The notes below the pieces were generated by a model. It worked only from the letters and a program-made list of their open reading frames with translations. It ran no database searches and was not told the origin of the DNA. A DNA stretch of 64,000 nt, taken from assembly GCA_009711705.1 (NCBI GenBank), contig VENG01000042.1:25678-89677 (forward strand), in the 5' to 3' direction. The translations under genes and the position numbers were made by a program. This document shows positions 17,916-26,764 of the stretch, piece by piece (position 1 is the first letter of the stretch; each line of letters begins with the position of its first letter). Source of the DNA: Bacillota bacterium (GTDB taxonomy: Bacteria > Bacillota > Desulfotomaculia > Desulfotomaculales > VENG01).

Positions 17916-17942
17916 AAGTTGGTCATTTAGAAACCAACTTTC
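17916..17942 (+). terminator. Intra-operon hairpin (attenuator)
   Basis: AAAGTTGG / CCAACTTT stem with an 11-base loop followed by a moderately T-rich run. Placed between the binding-protein gene and the permease gene, where partial termination would favour the binding protein. Confidence 0.5.
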
Positions 17943-18047
17943 TCTAATTTTCCTTTTATAAGTGATAAAATGTAGGTCGGTGAAGACGTTGGGGCACAAG
18001 CATATCTTAAAATTTTGCAGTAATTGGGGTGAAAAAGGTAGTAGACA

Positions 18048-18914
18048 ATGCTACCATCAACCATGAATGATTTTCCGGAATCCATAAAGCTTAATTGGGG
18101 CTTATACGTTGATAAATTTATCAAATGGTTAAATACAAACTACGGTGAAGTCTTTGATGCCATTACTGCCTTTATATTGTGGTTTATGGTAAACATTGAG
18201 AGTTTCTTACAGTGGGTACCATGGTGGTTAATTATAGCTATTATTTTTGTATTGGGGTGGCGCGCAAAAAACCTGGTTTCGGCTTTTGTTTTTTCTACCT
18301 TATTGTTTGTTGTCGGTACTTTTGGATTGTGGGATCACATGATGTCTACTTTGGCCATTGTCCTGACATCGGTTGTTATATCGCTGCTGATAGGAATTCC
18401 TGTGGGTATAATAATGACGTACAGCGCACGTCTGGACGCGGCAATAAGACCTGTTTTGGATGCAATGCAAACCATGCCAAGTTTTGTATATTTAATACCT
18501 GCCTTAATCTTGTTTGGCCTGGGCAAGGTTCCCGCCGTTTTTGCCACTACTATATATGCTATACCACCGGTAATCAGATTGACCAGCCTGGGCATTCGCT
18601 CCGTTCCCGAAGAAATGGTGGAAGCTGCCCAGTCCTTTGGTTCTTCACGTTGGCAACTTCTTACTAAAGTACAATTGCCCCAGGCACTTCCCACCATTAT
18701 GGCAGGAATTAACCAAACCACAATGATGGCGCTGGCTATGGTAGTCATCTCATCCATGATCGGTGCCAAGGGATTAGGAATGGAAGTGTTAATTGCAATT
18801 AACAGAATTGATATTGCCCGTGGATTTGAAGCTGGACTCAGTATTGTGTTTCTAGCAATCATTATCGACAGGATTTCTCAAGGAGTTGCAAACAAATATG
18901 AGATATCTAAATAA
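18048..18914 (+). CDS. Glycine betaine-type ABC transporter permease
   Basis: 288 residues. Six or seven membrane spans; the permease-ATPase coupling motif is EEMVEAAQSFGSSRWQLLTKVQLP (residues about 185-208, EAA loop). The N-terminal 45 residues before the first span resemble OpuAB/ProW. ATG 18048 or 18063 could be the start; GGGGTGAAAAAGG lies upstream. It forms the translocation pore with the binding protein and the CBS-type ATPase. Confidence 0.9.
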   Translation: MLPSTMNDFPESIKLNWGLYVDKFIKWLNTNYGEVFDAITAFILWFMVNIESFLQWVPWWLIIAIIFVLGWRAKNLVSAFVFSTLLFVVGTFGLWDHMMSTLAIVLTSVVISLLIGIPVGIIMTYSARLDAAIRPVLDAMQTMPSFVYLIPALILFGLGKVPAVFATTIYAIPPVIRLTSLGIRSVPEEMVEAAQSFGSSRWQLLTKVQLPQALPTIMAGINQTTMMALAMVVISSMIGAKGLGMEVLIAINRIDIARGFEAGLSIVFLAIIIDRISQGVANKYEISK

Positions 18915-18941
18915 AACATGGCTAGAAAGCGGGAGTAGCAA

Positions 18942-20114
18942 ATGACTGTAAAAGTTAAAGTGGAACATTTGACCAAAATTTTCGGCCCCAACCCACAGCC
19001 GGTTTTAGAAAAAATTAAAAATGGTTTTACCAAGAACGAGATTCTAGAAGAGACGGGGCATACCGTTGGCGTATACGACGTCTCCTTCGAGGTAAAAGAA
19101 GGGGAAACTTTTGTCATTATGGGACTGTCAGGTAGCGGTAAATCTACTCTCATACGGTGTTTGAACCTTCTAAACAAGCCAACGGAAGGCAATATTTTCA
19201 TCGATGATACAAACATAGTAAAGCTTGCAAAAAAAGATCTAAAGCAGGTAAGGCAGCAAAAGCTGGCCATGGTTTTTCAACACTTCGGTCTTTTAACCCA
19301 CCGTAACGTAATTAAAAACGTTGAATACGGCCTGGAAATAAGAGGAGTTTCTACAGAGGAAAGGCAGGATATTGCAAACAAAATTTTAATTAGTGTCGGT
19401 CTCGAAGGCTGGGAGAATAAAATGATCAGCGAATTAAGCGGTGGAATGCAGCAGAGGGTTGGTCTGGCCCGTGCACTGGCTAACGATCCTGATGTATTAT
19501 TGATGGACGAACCCTTCAGTGCCCTTGACCCTCTGATTCGCCGGGAAATGCAGTATGAGCTTCTTGACATTCAATCTAAACTAAAAAAGACTATTATATT
19601 TATTACCCACGATGTAAACGAGGCATTTAAGATAGGGGACCGTGTGGCGGTAATGAAAGACGGGAGGATGGAGCAAATTGGCACCCCGGAAGAAATCATT
19701 GCAGAGCCGCAAAGTACATACATTGAAGAATTTATCAAGGACATTGACCGTTCTAAAGTATTACAGGCCAAGAATATAATGTTTAAATCTTCTGCACTGG
19801 TATCTCTCAAGGACGGGCCAAGAGTGGCAGTTAAAATTATGGAGTCAAACGGTATTTCCAGTGTATTCGTTGTGGATGAGGAACTACGGCTGCAGGGTAT
19901 CGTTACCATTGATGATACAATAATAGCCATCAAGGAAAACAAGAAGATTGCAGATATTTTACGGCAGGATTATTATACCGCAGATCCCGAGACATACATG
20001 CAGGATCTGCTGCCGATGGCAACCAATACTAAATTCCCCCTGGCTGTCACTGACGAAAACAACAAGTTGCTGGGAATTATTGTCCGTGTTTCCGTTCTAT
20101 CCGGGTTAGTTTAA
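18942..20114 (+). CDS. Glycine betaine-type ABC transporter ATP-binding protein with CBS domains
   Basis: 390 residues. Walker A GLSGSGKST near residue 65, signature SGGMQQRVGLARAL, Walker B/D-loop VLLMDEPFSALDP and H-loop ITHDVNEA. The C-terminal 120 residues form tandem CBS modules (SVFVVDEELRLQGIVTIDD, LAVTDENNKLLGIIV). In OpuA-type transporters this part senses ionic strength or c-di-AMP. It follows the permease by 27 bases. With the methyltransferase cluster at 23.8 kb, the transporter may serve catabolism as well as osmoprotection. Confidence 0.92.
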   Translation: MTVKVKVEHLTKIFGPNPQPVLEKIKNGFTKNEILEETGHTVGVYDVSFEVKEGETFVIMGLSGSGKSTLIRCLNLLNKPTEGNIFIDDTNIVKLAKKDLKQVRQQKLAMVFQHFGLLTHRNVIKNVEYGLEIRGVSTEERQDIANKILISVGLEGWENKMISELSGGMQQRVGLARALANDPDVLLMDEPFSALDPLIRREMQYELLDIQSKLKKTIIFITHDVNEAFKIGDRVAVMKDGRMEQIGTPEEIIAEPQSTYIEEFIKDIDRSKVLQAKNIMFKSSALVSLKDGPRVAVKIMESNGISSVFVVDEELRLQGIVTIDDTIIAIKENKKIADILRQDYYTADPETYMQDLLPMATNTKFPLAVTDENNKLLGIIVRVSVLSGLV

Positions 20115-20142
20115 GGTATTAATTAACTAAAATGAGTATTAG

Positions 20143-20166
20143 AAAAGCCCCGGCAAAGCCGGGGCT
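20143..20166. terminator. Terminator after the betaine transporter operon
   Basis: AGCCCCGGC-AAA-GCCGGGGCT, a nine-base GC-rich stem with a three-base loop and A/T flanks. It also lies downstream of the minus-strand cold shock gene. Confidence 0.8.
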
Positions 20167-20181
20167 AAACTATCCCGATTA

Positions 20182-20385
20182 CTAAAACTTTACAACATTT
20201 GCCGCCTGTGGTCCACGTGAGCCTTCTACAATGTCAAATTCAACATCTTGACCTTCATCTAAGGCCTTAAAACCTTCTTCTTGAATGGCGGAAAAATGAA
20301 CAAATACATCGCCACCATCTTCTCTTTCAATAAAACCAAAGCCTTTTTCCGAACTAAACCACTTAACCTTACCTCTCACGTACAC
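20182..20385 (-). CDS. csp: Cold shock domain protein
   Basis: 67 residues. Both RNA-binding motifs are present: KGFGFIERE (RNP1 type) and VFVHFSAI (RNP2). This is a single-domain RNA chaperone. The preceding 200 bases (20386-20590) hold the promoter and a long 5' leader, as is common for csp genes, plus the divergent promoter of the ferritin-like gene. Confidence 0.93.
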   Translation of the reverse strand: MYVRGKVKWFSSEKGFGFIEREDGGDVFVHFSAIQEEGFKALDEGQDVEFDIVEGSRGPQAANVVKF

Positions 20386-20599
20386 ATTCCTCCTGAAAAT
20401 TTAATCCTGTAAGCAAATGCTTACATAAACGAATAGTATCATTTAATTTATCCAACGTCAAGTTCTTAACAACTAAAATATTTACTTGGCCTGGTTGATT
20501 AACTAACGTTGCTTTTTAATTATAAGTTAGGCTTGTAAAATAATCACTTAACGCCTTTTCCTTTCATAATATAGGGTAAACACAAAAAGGATGAGTGAT

Positions 20600-21103
20600 A
20601 TGCAATACTCTAATTATAGAATTCCGTACCCGGGCTATCCATACACGCGTTATAAGTATTACCAGACTTCTGAGTATGTTGCTGATTATGCTTTGCCGCA
20701 AGCTTTGAATTTAATAGCGGAATCCGTAAGGTCGGAAAGGGAAGACGAGCTGTTCTATGACTATTTATTAAGCGTAGCACCGCATGACCAAAAACAAATC
20801 ATTGCCTCTATACGGGATGATGAAAGGAAACACTTCAAGCTATTTCGGGAGATATATTGGGAAGTAACAGGCAATGATATCCCCCCGGCACCTGACGCAG
20901 ATTTTGACAAACCTAAGAACTATTGCGACGGTATCCAAAGGGCTATTTTTGGAGAATTAGGGGCGGTTGAAAAATACCGAAAAATTTTATTTGGCTTTGA
21001 ATTTTTACCATATCGAAACATGATTACTGAAATTTATACGGACGAACTAAAGCATGCTTCCAAGTGGAATTATCTATTTGCATTAAATGCTTGTGGTCGT
21101 TAA
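20600..21103 (+). CDS. Ferritin-like diiron-fold protein
   Basis: About 167 residues. The N-terminus is tyrosine-rich (YRIPYPGYPYTRYKYY). A four-helix bundle follows with carboxylate/histidine pairs spaced like a ferritin-like diiron site: AESVRSEREDE, then DDERKH (about 75), then FGELGAVEKY, then YTDELKHASK. ATG 20600 is favoured over ATG 20591 because AAGG touches the latter. The N-terminal Tyr-Pro repeats resemble those of spore coat proteins, so a spore or oxidative-stress role is possible; that is inference. Confidence 0.7.
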   Translation: MQYSNYRIPYPGYPYTRYKYYQTSEYVADYALPQALNLIAESVRSEREDELFYDYLLSVAPHDQKQIIASIRDDERKHFKLFREIYWEVTGNDIPPAPDADFDKPKNYCDGIQRAIFGELGAVEKYRKILFGFEFLPYRNMITEIYTDELKHASKWNYLFALNACGR

Positions 21104-21133
21104 TTTAGCACTCAGCGTTAGAGGGTCAGGGAC

Positions 21134-21170
21134 AAAAGACCCGAAGCAATAAAAAGCCTCGGGTCTTTTG
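21134..21170. terminator. Bidirectional terminator
   Basis: AAAAGACCCGA / TCGGGTCTTTT stem between the convergent ferritin-like and FAD oxidoreductase genes. Confidence 0.8.
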
Positions 21171-21174
21171 TAGC

Positions 21175-22608
21175 TTATATATCTCTTTTTAAAATGTCTC
21201 TGGCAATAGCTATGCCGCAAGCCCCCGCCTGGGCCAGACCACGCGTTATGCCCGCCCCGTCGCCACCGGCGTAGAACCCTTCAATCTCAGTCTCAAAGTT
21301 GCTTTTTAGTTTTGGCCGGGATGAATAGAACTTTGCCTCCACCCCGTAAAGGAGAGTGTGTTCGCTTGCAATACCAGGCGTAACGGCATCCAGGGCGTGA
21401 ATCATCTCAATAATACTTTTCATGGTATTATAAGGTAGCACCAAAGCCAAGTTTCCGGGTACCGCTTCCCTTAAAGTGGGTTCCATAAAACCTTCACTGA
21501 TACGCTTTTCAGTTGACCGGCGGCCGTTCAGAATATCACCAAATCTTTGTACCAGTACTGAGCCGTTGGACAGATCATTGGCCAGCCGGGAAATTGATTT
21601 TGCATAATCTATGGGCTTATCAAAGGGATAAGAAAATTTGTGTGACACTAACAGGGCAAAGTTAGTATTAATGCTGCCCAAATTTTTATCTTTATAGGCA
21701 TGTCCATTGGCCAACATAACACCACTGTGATTTTCAATTACAACGTGGCCGGACGGGTTACTGCAGAAGGTTCTTACTGTTGTCCCGGTGGAAGACCTAA
21801 AAATAAATTTTCCCTCATATAAATTATCATTGATTTCTTCCATTATTGTGTCCAGAGTTTCCACCCGGACCCCAACATCCACCTGGTTATTAGTCATTTC
21901 TACATTTAGTTTTTTAAAAACGTCAGTTAACCATTCATTTCCGTCTCTACCCGGCACAACCACTACCTTGGGTGCATAATATTCTTCGCTTGTCTTTGTA
22001 AGCACACCCGTGGCAAAACGTTTAGAACCTTGGTCCTCCGTTAATATATTATCTACTTCGGTTTCAAAGACCATATCCACATGTTCTTTCAAAAACTCAA
22101 ATATGCTTCTTAATATTTGCAGGTTTTGTTCTGTTCCCAGATGCCTAACCTGTGCCCGTAGCAATTTTAGATCTACAGCCAGCCCACGTTTCTCAATTGA
22201 TTTAATAGCTGCAGTGGTTGGATCAGATGTGGTAGATTCCGCACCATGTTTATTATTAATGGAATCTACATATTTAATTAAGTCCAACACTTCTGATGGG
22301 CTTAAATAATCAGTTAACCAACCTCCAAACTCAGTGGTGATGTTAAACTTTCCATCTGAATAAGCACCGGCGCCACCAAAACCACTGGTAATGGAGCACG
22401 TAGGCATACACCCCGCGTAGTCTTTTTTGGCTGTGGCAGGAGGACATTTTACGGTTTTCTTTTGCAGTATTGGACACTGACGCTTATAAATATTACGACC
22501 TTTGTCTATCAACAATACCTTTAGCCCAGGGGCCTTTAGAATTAACTCGTAACAAGCGAAAATACCCGCTGGGCCGGCACCTACGATAATTACATCGTAT
22601 TTTTTCAT
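21175..22608 (-). CDS. FAD-dependent oxidoreductase (uncharacterised dehydrogenase family)
   Basis: About 477 residues from ATG 22608 (AGGAAGTGG upstream). The N-terminal dinucleotide-binding motif is VIIVGAGPAGIFACYE. A cysteine-rich insert follows (CPILQ...CPP...CMPTCSI). Then come the family motif SGFGGAGAYSDGKFN and the C-terminal FAD motif FYAGGDGAGITRGLAQAG. It resembles the COG2509 group of predicted FAD dehydrogenases, whose substrate is unknown. Monocistronic, with its own terminator. Confidence 0.85.
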   Translation of the reverse strand: MKKYDVIIVGAGPAGIFACYELILKAPGLKVLLIDKGRNIYKRQCPILQKKTVKCPPATAKKDYAGCMPTCSITSGFGGAGAYSDGKFNITTEFGGWLTDYLSPSEVLDLIKYVDSINNKHGAESTTSDPTTAAIKSIEKRGLAVDLKLLRAQVRHLGTEQNLQILRSIFEFLKEHVDMVFETEVDNILTEDQGSKRFATGVLTKTSEEYYAPKVVVVPGRDGNEWLTDVFKKLNVEMTNNQVDVGVRVETLDTIMEEINDNLYEGKFIFRSSTGTTVRTFCSNPSGHVVIENHSGVMLANGHAYKDKNLGSINTNFALLVSHKFSYPFDKPIDYAKSISRLANDLSNGSVLVQRFGDILNGRRSTEKRISEGFMEPTLREAVPGNLALVLPYNTMKSIIEMIHALDAVTPGIASEHTLLYGVEAKFYSSRPKLKSNFETEIEGFYAGGDGAGITRGLAQAGACGIAIARDILKRDI

Positions 22609-22718
22609 AGTATTACCACTTCCTGTGTATTGACAATTTAGCAAACATATCTATTATGAACCATTTGCTAAAGGATTTCAAGAGCATATAAAATAATTTT
22701 TGAATGAGGGTAATAACC

Positions 22719-22826
22719 TCATAAACGGTTTTTTCTTCGCGAATCTATTAATTTAAATATCACTGCAAATATCCCAATTATCCAGGCTAAACTTTTAAAC
22801 ATCATACCTAATAAAGCCTTAATCAT
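22719..22826 (-). CDS. 35-residue membrane peptide
   Basis: A short frame starting ATG 22826 with GGAGTGAT seven bases upstream. It encodes a single transmembrane helix (FKSLAWIIGIFAVIFKL) followed by a basic tail (DSRRKNRL). Charge distribution and the near-ideal ribosome binding site favour a real small membrane protein. It lies between the FAD oxidoreductase and spoVT, behind the spoVT terminator. No family recognised. Confidence 0.55.
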   Translation of the reverse strand: MIKALLGMMFKSLAWIIGIFAVIFKLIDSRRKNRL

Positions 22827-22880
22827 GTCGTATCACTCCAAGTCTTAAGTTTAGTGAATCATTAATTTTTACCAACAATA

Positions 22881-22922
22881 AACACCCCTCTCCAGGTAGT
22901 ATCACCAAAAGAGGGGTGTTTA
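22881..22922. terminator. Terminator of spoVT
   Basis: AACACCCCTCT / AGAGGGGTGTT stem with an 18-base loop, T-rich on the minus strand, 28 bases after the spoVT stop. Confidence 0.8.
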
Positions 22923-22949
22923 TTTATCATGGCGATATGTTCGTTTAAA

Positions 22950-23483
22950 TTATCCCTCCATTTGTTTTGCTAAAAATGAGGCAGCTGTCTGGGCCAGCTT
23001 TTTTTCCAGGTCTCCCATTTGTGCTTCATCCTTTGATGTTATAACAATGGCGCCTATAGGATCTCCGCTCACGATAATGGGCGAAACAACACTGCTCTTA
23101 ACTATAAATTCTTCACCCGCCGTTAAGCTATGTTCCCCATTAATAACTTGGTGTTGCCGTTCACCAATGATATCTTCAAGCACCTCACCAATGGCACCGT
23201 TTATTAAATCCTTTTTAGCATCACCGGATACCGCTATTATTTCATCACGATCAGCAATGCAAACAATATAGCCTAATGCTTCATGTAAGGAGTCAGCATA
23301 TTCCCTGGCGAATTCCCCCAAATCACTGATGGGAGAATACTTTTTTAAAAACACCTTTCCTTCTCTATCAACATATATCTCCAAAGGGTCACCATTACGA
23401 ATTTTCATCGTGCGCCTAATTTCTTTAGGTATAACTACCCGTCCCAAATCATCAATTCTCCTAACGATCCCGGTAGCTTTCAT
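22950..23483 (-). CDS. spoVT: Stage V sporulation regulator SpoVT
   Basis: About 177 residues from ATG 23483 with GAGGAGGAA upstream. The N-terminal AbrB-type swapped-hairpin DNA-binding domain is almost canonical (GIVRRIDDLGRVVIPKEIRR). The C-terminal 120 residues form a GAF-like domain (YIVCIADRDEIIAVSG, VSPIIVSGDPIGAIV). SpoVT modulates sigma-G-dependent genes in the forespore. This is one of the best indicators that the host forms endospores. Confidence 0.95.
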   Translation of the reverse strand: MKATGIVRRIDDLGRVVIPKEIRRTMKIRNGDPLEIYVDREGKVFLKKYSPISDLGEFAREYADSLHEALGYIVCIADRDEIIAVSGDAKKDLINGAIGEVLEDIIGERQHQVINGEHSLTAGEEFIVKSSVVSPIIVSGDPIGAIVITSKDEAQMGDLEKKLAQTAASFLAKQMEG

Positions 23484-23852
23484 AATTTCCTCCTCTTGGT
23501 TCATTTAACCTCCATTATTAGTGTACTTAAACCACGCAATAAAATACTAACAAAAATATGCAAAGATTTCTCGAACAATGGGGAATAAAAAAATGGTGTA
23601 TTACCTCTGGTGTCCGGTTAGTAAAGATAAACATCAAATAAATATTTGCCACTCATCCCTAATGCGAATTTTGGCAAATGCGTGACTATTTGGTGAACAA
23701 GGGTTAACAGAGCCAAGTATGTTTGTTAGAATGAGTTATCAAATAAGGAATTAATAGGAGTTGGTTGCCATGAACCGGAAGAACTGGCTTTAAAAGTTTG
23801 CGCACTTCGGCAGATTGAAGCCCAATCACTACTCTTACTAGGAGGGATAAGT
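23484..23852. other. Intergenic region upstream of the methyltransferase cluster
   Basis: 369 bases without a full gene. It must contain the spoVT and mttB-like promoters, but I could not assign -35/-10 boxes with confidence. It includes one eight-codon frame (23770-23793, MNRKNWL and stop) with AGGAG nine bases upstream, which could be a leader peptide or chance. No cobalamin or SAM riboswitch consensus was recognised. Confidence 0.4.
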
Positions 23853-25292
23853 GTGATACAGTTTCCTGTTGGAACCCTTCGACCTTCAATGAGAATCCTT
23901 TCAGACGAACAAGTAGTAGCTATTCACCGTGCAGCCATGGAAATAATGAACTCATACGGTATGCAGGTTCAGGATGAAGAAGCTCTGCAAATATTCCGCG
24001 ACGCGGGTGCAATTGTGGAGAAGGACCGGGTAAAACTGCCCGCATATATGGTGCAAGATGCCTTAAACAGTGCGCCCACCCGGGTAGTACTTTCAAACCA
24101 AAAGGGAGAGCGGTCTCTGTTCCTGGAAGAAGGGAAAACTTACTTTGGTACCGGCTCGGATACAATCTACACTATTGATCCAGAAAACGGTGAACGGAGA
24201 AGAGTGGAAGTTAAAGATATCGGAAACTTTGCCAAAGTTTCTGATGCACTTCCCAATATTTCTTTTATTATGTCCATGGGCAATCCCATCGATGTTCCGT
24301 CAGAGCTTGTTTATATGTATGAATTCGCCCAAATGGTAAAGAACAGCAACCTGCCGATAGTATTTTGCTCTGATTCCGGACCGGACACAGAAAAGATATG
24401 GAAAATGGCTGCCGCCGTTTACGGTGGGGATGAGCAGAAACTGGAGCAGAACCCATTCTTATTACATTATGTAGAACCGGTTTCCCCACTAAAATTTAAC
24501 CGCACTTCAGTCCAAAAGATTTTAACTGGAGCAAAGCATAATATTCCCATGAGTTTCCCCTCGGGGGCTAACGCAGGCAGCGGCGCTCCCATTACTCTGG
24601 CCGGGGCAATGGCCATGGGCATAGCAGAATCCTTTTTCGGCTTAGTATTACAGCAGCTGGTCCGCAAAGGGGCACCCTTTGTATTTGGCCCCAATGTCTC
24701 GGTTATGGATCAACGCACCACCGTGGTGTCTTACGGGTGTCCCGAGTGGGCATTAACTCAAGGCGCCGTAACTGATATGGGCCGTTTTTACAATTTACCT
24801 ACTTGGGCTTATGCAGGGTCAACAGACTCCAAGCGCGTTGATGCGCAGGCCGGCATTGAATCAACTTTTTCCGTCTTTGCCGCCATGGCCTGCAGATCCA
24901 ACCTGGTCCATGATGTAGGGTACATTGAGTATGGCACTACATCATCCCTGGAACAGTTGATAATGGCCAATGAAGTGATTGATATGGCCCGGTTCTTTAT
25001 GAATGGGATCGACGTAAATGATAACACGCTGGCGCTCGATGTTATCAATAGAGTGAAGGATCAATCAACTTTCTTAATGGATGATCATACGTTGGAAAAC
25101 TTTAAGACTGCCCAATGGTATCCAAAGCTTCTTGACCGCCAGAACTATCCGGCCTGGGAAAAGGGCGGAAGTTTAACCATGGAAGATAGACTCAGCAAGG
25201 AAGTAAATAAAATTCTTTCTAACTACCAGCCGGAACCAAAGTCAAATGATGTTCTCACCAAAATTGACCAAATTCTGGACGCCGGTCTATAA
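23853..25292 (+). CDS. MttB-family (non-pyrrolysine) trimethylamine/glycine betaine methyltransferase
   Basis: 479 residues, GTG start with AGGAGGGATAAG upstream. The family is recognised by LRPSMRILSDEQVVAIHRAA, the MSMGNPIDVP region, SFPSGANAGSGAPITLAGA and the WAYAGSTDSKRVDAQAG segment. The whole frame reads through without an in-frame TAG, so it is a non-pyrrolysine homologue of the kind that includes the glycine betaine methyltransferase MtgB. It would transfer a methyl group from a quaternary amine to the corrinoid protein encoded next. With a betaine transporter 4 kb upstream, glycine betaine is a reasonable but unproven substrate. Confidence 0.9.
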   Translation: MIQFPVGTLRPSMRILSDEQVVAIHRAAMEIMNSYGMQVQDEEALQIFRDAGAIVEKDRVKLPAYMVQDALNSAPTRVVLSNQKGERSLFLEEGKTYFGTGSDTIYTIDPENGERRRVEVKDIGNFAKVSDALPNISFIMSMGNPIDVPSELVYMYEFAQMVKNSNLPIVFCSDSGPDTEKIWKMAAAVYGGDEQKLEQNPFLLHYVEPVSPLKFNRTSVQKILTGAKHNIPMSFPSGANAGSGAPITLAGAMAMGIAESFFGLVLQQLVRKGAPFVFGPNVSVMDQRTTVVSYGCPEWALTQGAVTDMGRFYNLPTWAYAGSTDSKRVDAQAGIESTFSVFAAMACRSNLVHDVGYIEYGTTSSLEQLIMANEVIDMARFFMNGIDVNDNTLALDVINRVKDQSTFLMDDHTLENFKTAQWYPKLLDRQNYPAWEKGGSLTMEDRLSKEVNKILSNYQPEPKSNDVLTKIDQILDAGL

Positions 25293-25340
25293 AAACAAGT
25301 GGCACTTTATAGATAATTCTAACCCGAGGGGGATTAAAAA

Positions 25341-25982
25341 ATGGCAGATCTTATTAAAGAAATACATGATATGGTTGTTGAATATAAAAAGGATGCCATT
25401 GCCGAAAAAGTGGATAAAGCCATTAATGAGGGCAAAGATGCTGAAAGCATCCTTAATGATGGCTTAATTGCGGCAATGGATGTTGTAGGCGAAAAATATT
25501 CGACGGGTGAAGTATTTATTCCTGAAATGTTGGCCTCAGCCAAAACCATGAAGATTGCCCTGGAGAAAATAAAGCCCCATCTTCAAAAAGATGTAGTAGC
25601 CAGCAATAAGGGAGTTGTGGTCATCGGTACCGTTAAGGATGATATACATGACATTGGAAAAAATCTTGTGGCCATGATGTTGGAAGGAGCAGGTTTTGAA
25701 GTTCACGATATAGGGATTGATAACTCTCCGGAAAATTTCATAAGTAAAGCAAAAGAAGTAAACGCGCAAATTCTAGGTTTGTCGGCCCTTTTGACCACAA
25801 CTATGCCCATGATGAAAGAAACCGTTGAAGCGCTCAAAGATGAAGGCCTATACGAGAAGATTCATGTTATTGTGGGCGGGGCACCGGTAAGCCAACAGTA
25901 TGCTGACGAAATAGGTGCCCGTGGATACGCGGCGGACGCAGTGGTGGCGGTAGAGAAAATAAAGAACCTTATGGATTATTAA
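25341..25982 (+). CDS. Corrinoid protein of a methyltransferase system
   Basis: 213 residues. The N-terminal helical cap (residues 1-85) is followed by a B12-binding Rossmann domain. The cobalt-coordinating motif is DIHDIGKNLV (DxHxxG, H near residue 105), with GLSALLTTTM and VIVGGAPVSQQYADEIGARGY completing the B12 site. It carries the methyl group as methyl-Co(III) between the MttB-type enzyme and a second methyltransferase. GGGGG precedes the ATG; the gene is 48 bases behind the mttB-like gene and followed by a terminator-like hairpin. Confidence 0.93.
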   Translation: MADLIKEIHDMVVEYKKDAIAEKVDKAINEGKDAESILNDGLIAAMDVVGEKYSTGEVFIPEMLASAKTMKIALEKIKPHLQKDVVASNKGVVVIGTVKDDIHDIGKNLVAMMLEGAGFEVHDIGIDNSPENFISKAKEVNAQILGLSALLTTTMPMMKETVEALKDEGLYEKIHVIVGGAPVSQQYADEIGARGYAADAVVAVEKIKNLMDY

Positions 25983-25995
25983 TTTTTTTCCAAAT

Positions 25996-26024
25996 TGCGG
26001 TCGCTGAAATAACAGCGGCCGTTT
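25996..26024 (+). terminator. Hairpin after the corrinoid protein gene
   Basis: CGGTCGCTG / CAGCGGCCG arms (one mismatch) followed by TTTTTT. Positioned to lower expression of the two activator genes relative to the methyltransferase and corrinoid protein. Confidence 0.65.
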
Positions 26025-26053
26025 TTTCCCTCCCTAATTTTTACACACAGGAG

Positions 26054-26764
26054 GTGGAGATCTTTATCAAAAGAGATTCTGTTCCAGTAAAAGTACCTTT
26101 GGATAAATTATTATTAAGTCAGAGTTTTAAAGACACAAGCCAAATTAGGCCGGAAATTATTGCTGAGGCTGAAAAGGCTCTAGATATAGCCATGAAGCTT
26201 ATAGAACCCACCTTTTTAATGGACAAATTCACTATTCGGAAAGTTGACCGGGATACAATACTAGTCCAACAAACCGAATTACAAGTAGGAGAGTCTTCTC
26301 ACCTTCTTTACCAGGCAGCAGAAGCAGTGGTCTACTTAAGCACCATAGGAAATAAATTGGAAATTGCAGTAAATAAGCTGAGCATGGAAGGGGATTTTGA
26401 GTTAGCATATTGGCTGGACTGTGCCGGAGTATTAGCTTTGAATGAAATAGATAACGAAGTCTGGGCACACGTGGAAAACCTCGCCGCCAGGGAGGGATAC
26501 GGCGTGGGGCTCTCCTTAAGCCCGGGGTCTTTAAAAGGCTGGGATATAAAGGAACAAAAACAGCTTTGTGCACTGTTGGATCCCGGCACAATCGGTGTCA
26601 CCATCAATGATGCCTCCCTTATGGTCCCGCACAAATCAGCTTCCAGCATAATCGGCATAGGACCTGATTACCCTTCCAACAAAGTATCATCGGCTTGTGA
26701 TTATTGTATTTCTGACGGAAAATGTTGGATGCGGAAAGCACGGGAAGGAGCTCAACATGTCTAA
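26054..26764 (+). CDS. MetH reactivation-domain-like protein
   Basis: About 232-236 residues. It resembles the vitamin B12-dependent methionine synthase activation domain, such as LSLSPGSLKGWDIKEQ and the LDPGTIGVTINDASLMVPHKS segment; the latter is the SAM/cobalamin-facing part in MetH. A cysteine cluster ends the protein (CDYCISDGKCWM). It probably helps bind or reactivate the corrinoid protein. The start is odd: GTG 26054 lies inside the Shine-Dalgarno AGGAGGTGG, and the first codons at proper spacing are ATC (26060 or 26066). Its 3' end overlaps the RACo-type gene by eight bases. Confidence 0.8.
   Translation: MEIFIKRDSVPVKVPLDKLLLSQSFKDTSQIRPEIIAEAEKALDIAMKLIEPTFLMDKFTIRKVDRDTILVQQTELQVGESSHLLYQAAEAVVYLSTIGNKLEIAVNKLSMEGDFELAYWLDCAGVLALNEIDNEVWAHVENLAAREGYGVGLSLSPGSLKGWDIKEQKQLCALLDPGTIGVTINDASLMVPHKSASSIIGIGPDYPSNKVSSACDYCISDGKCWMRKAREGAQHV

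Noticed and set aside
23484..23852. Cobalamin riboswitch before the corrinoid cluster
   Set aside because: Looked for the conserved B12-box and found no acceptable match.
23853..25292. Pyrrolysine-containing MttB
   Set aside because: The frame has no internal TAG and no pyl genes or tRNA-Pyl are seen; it is a non-pyrrolysine homologue.
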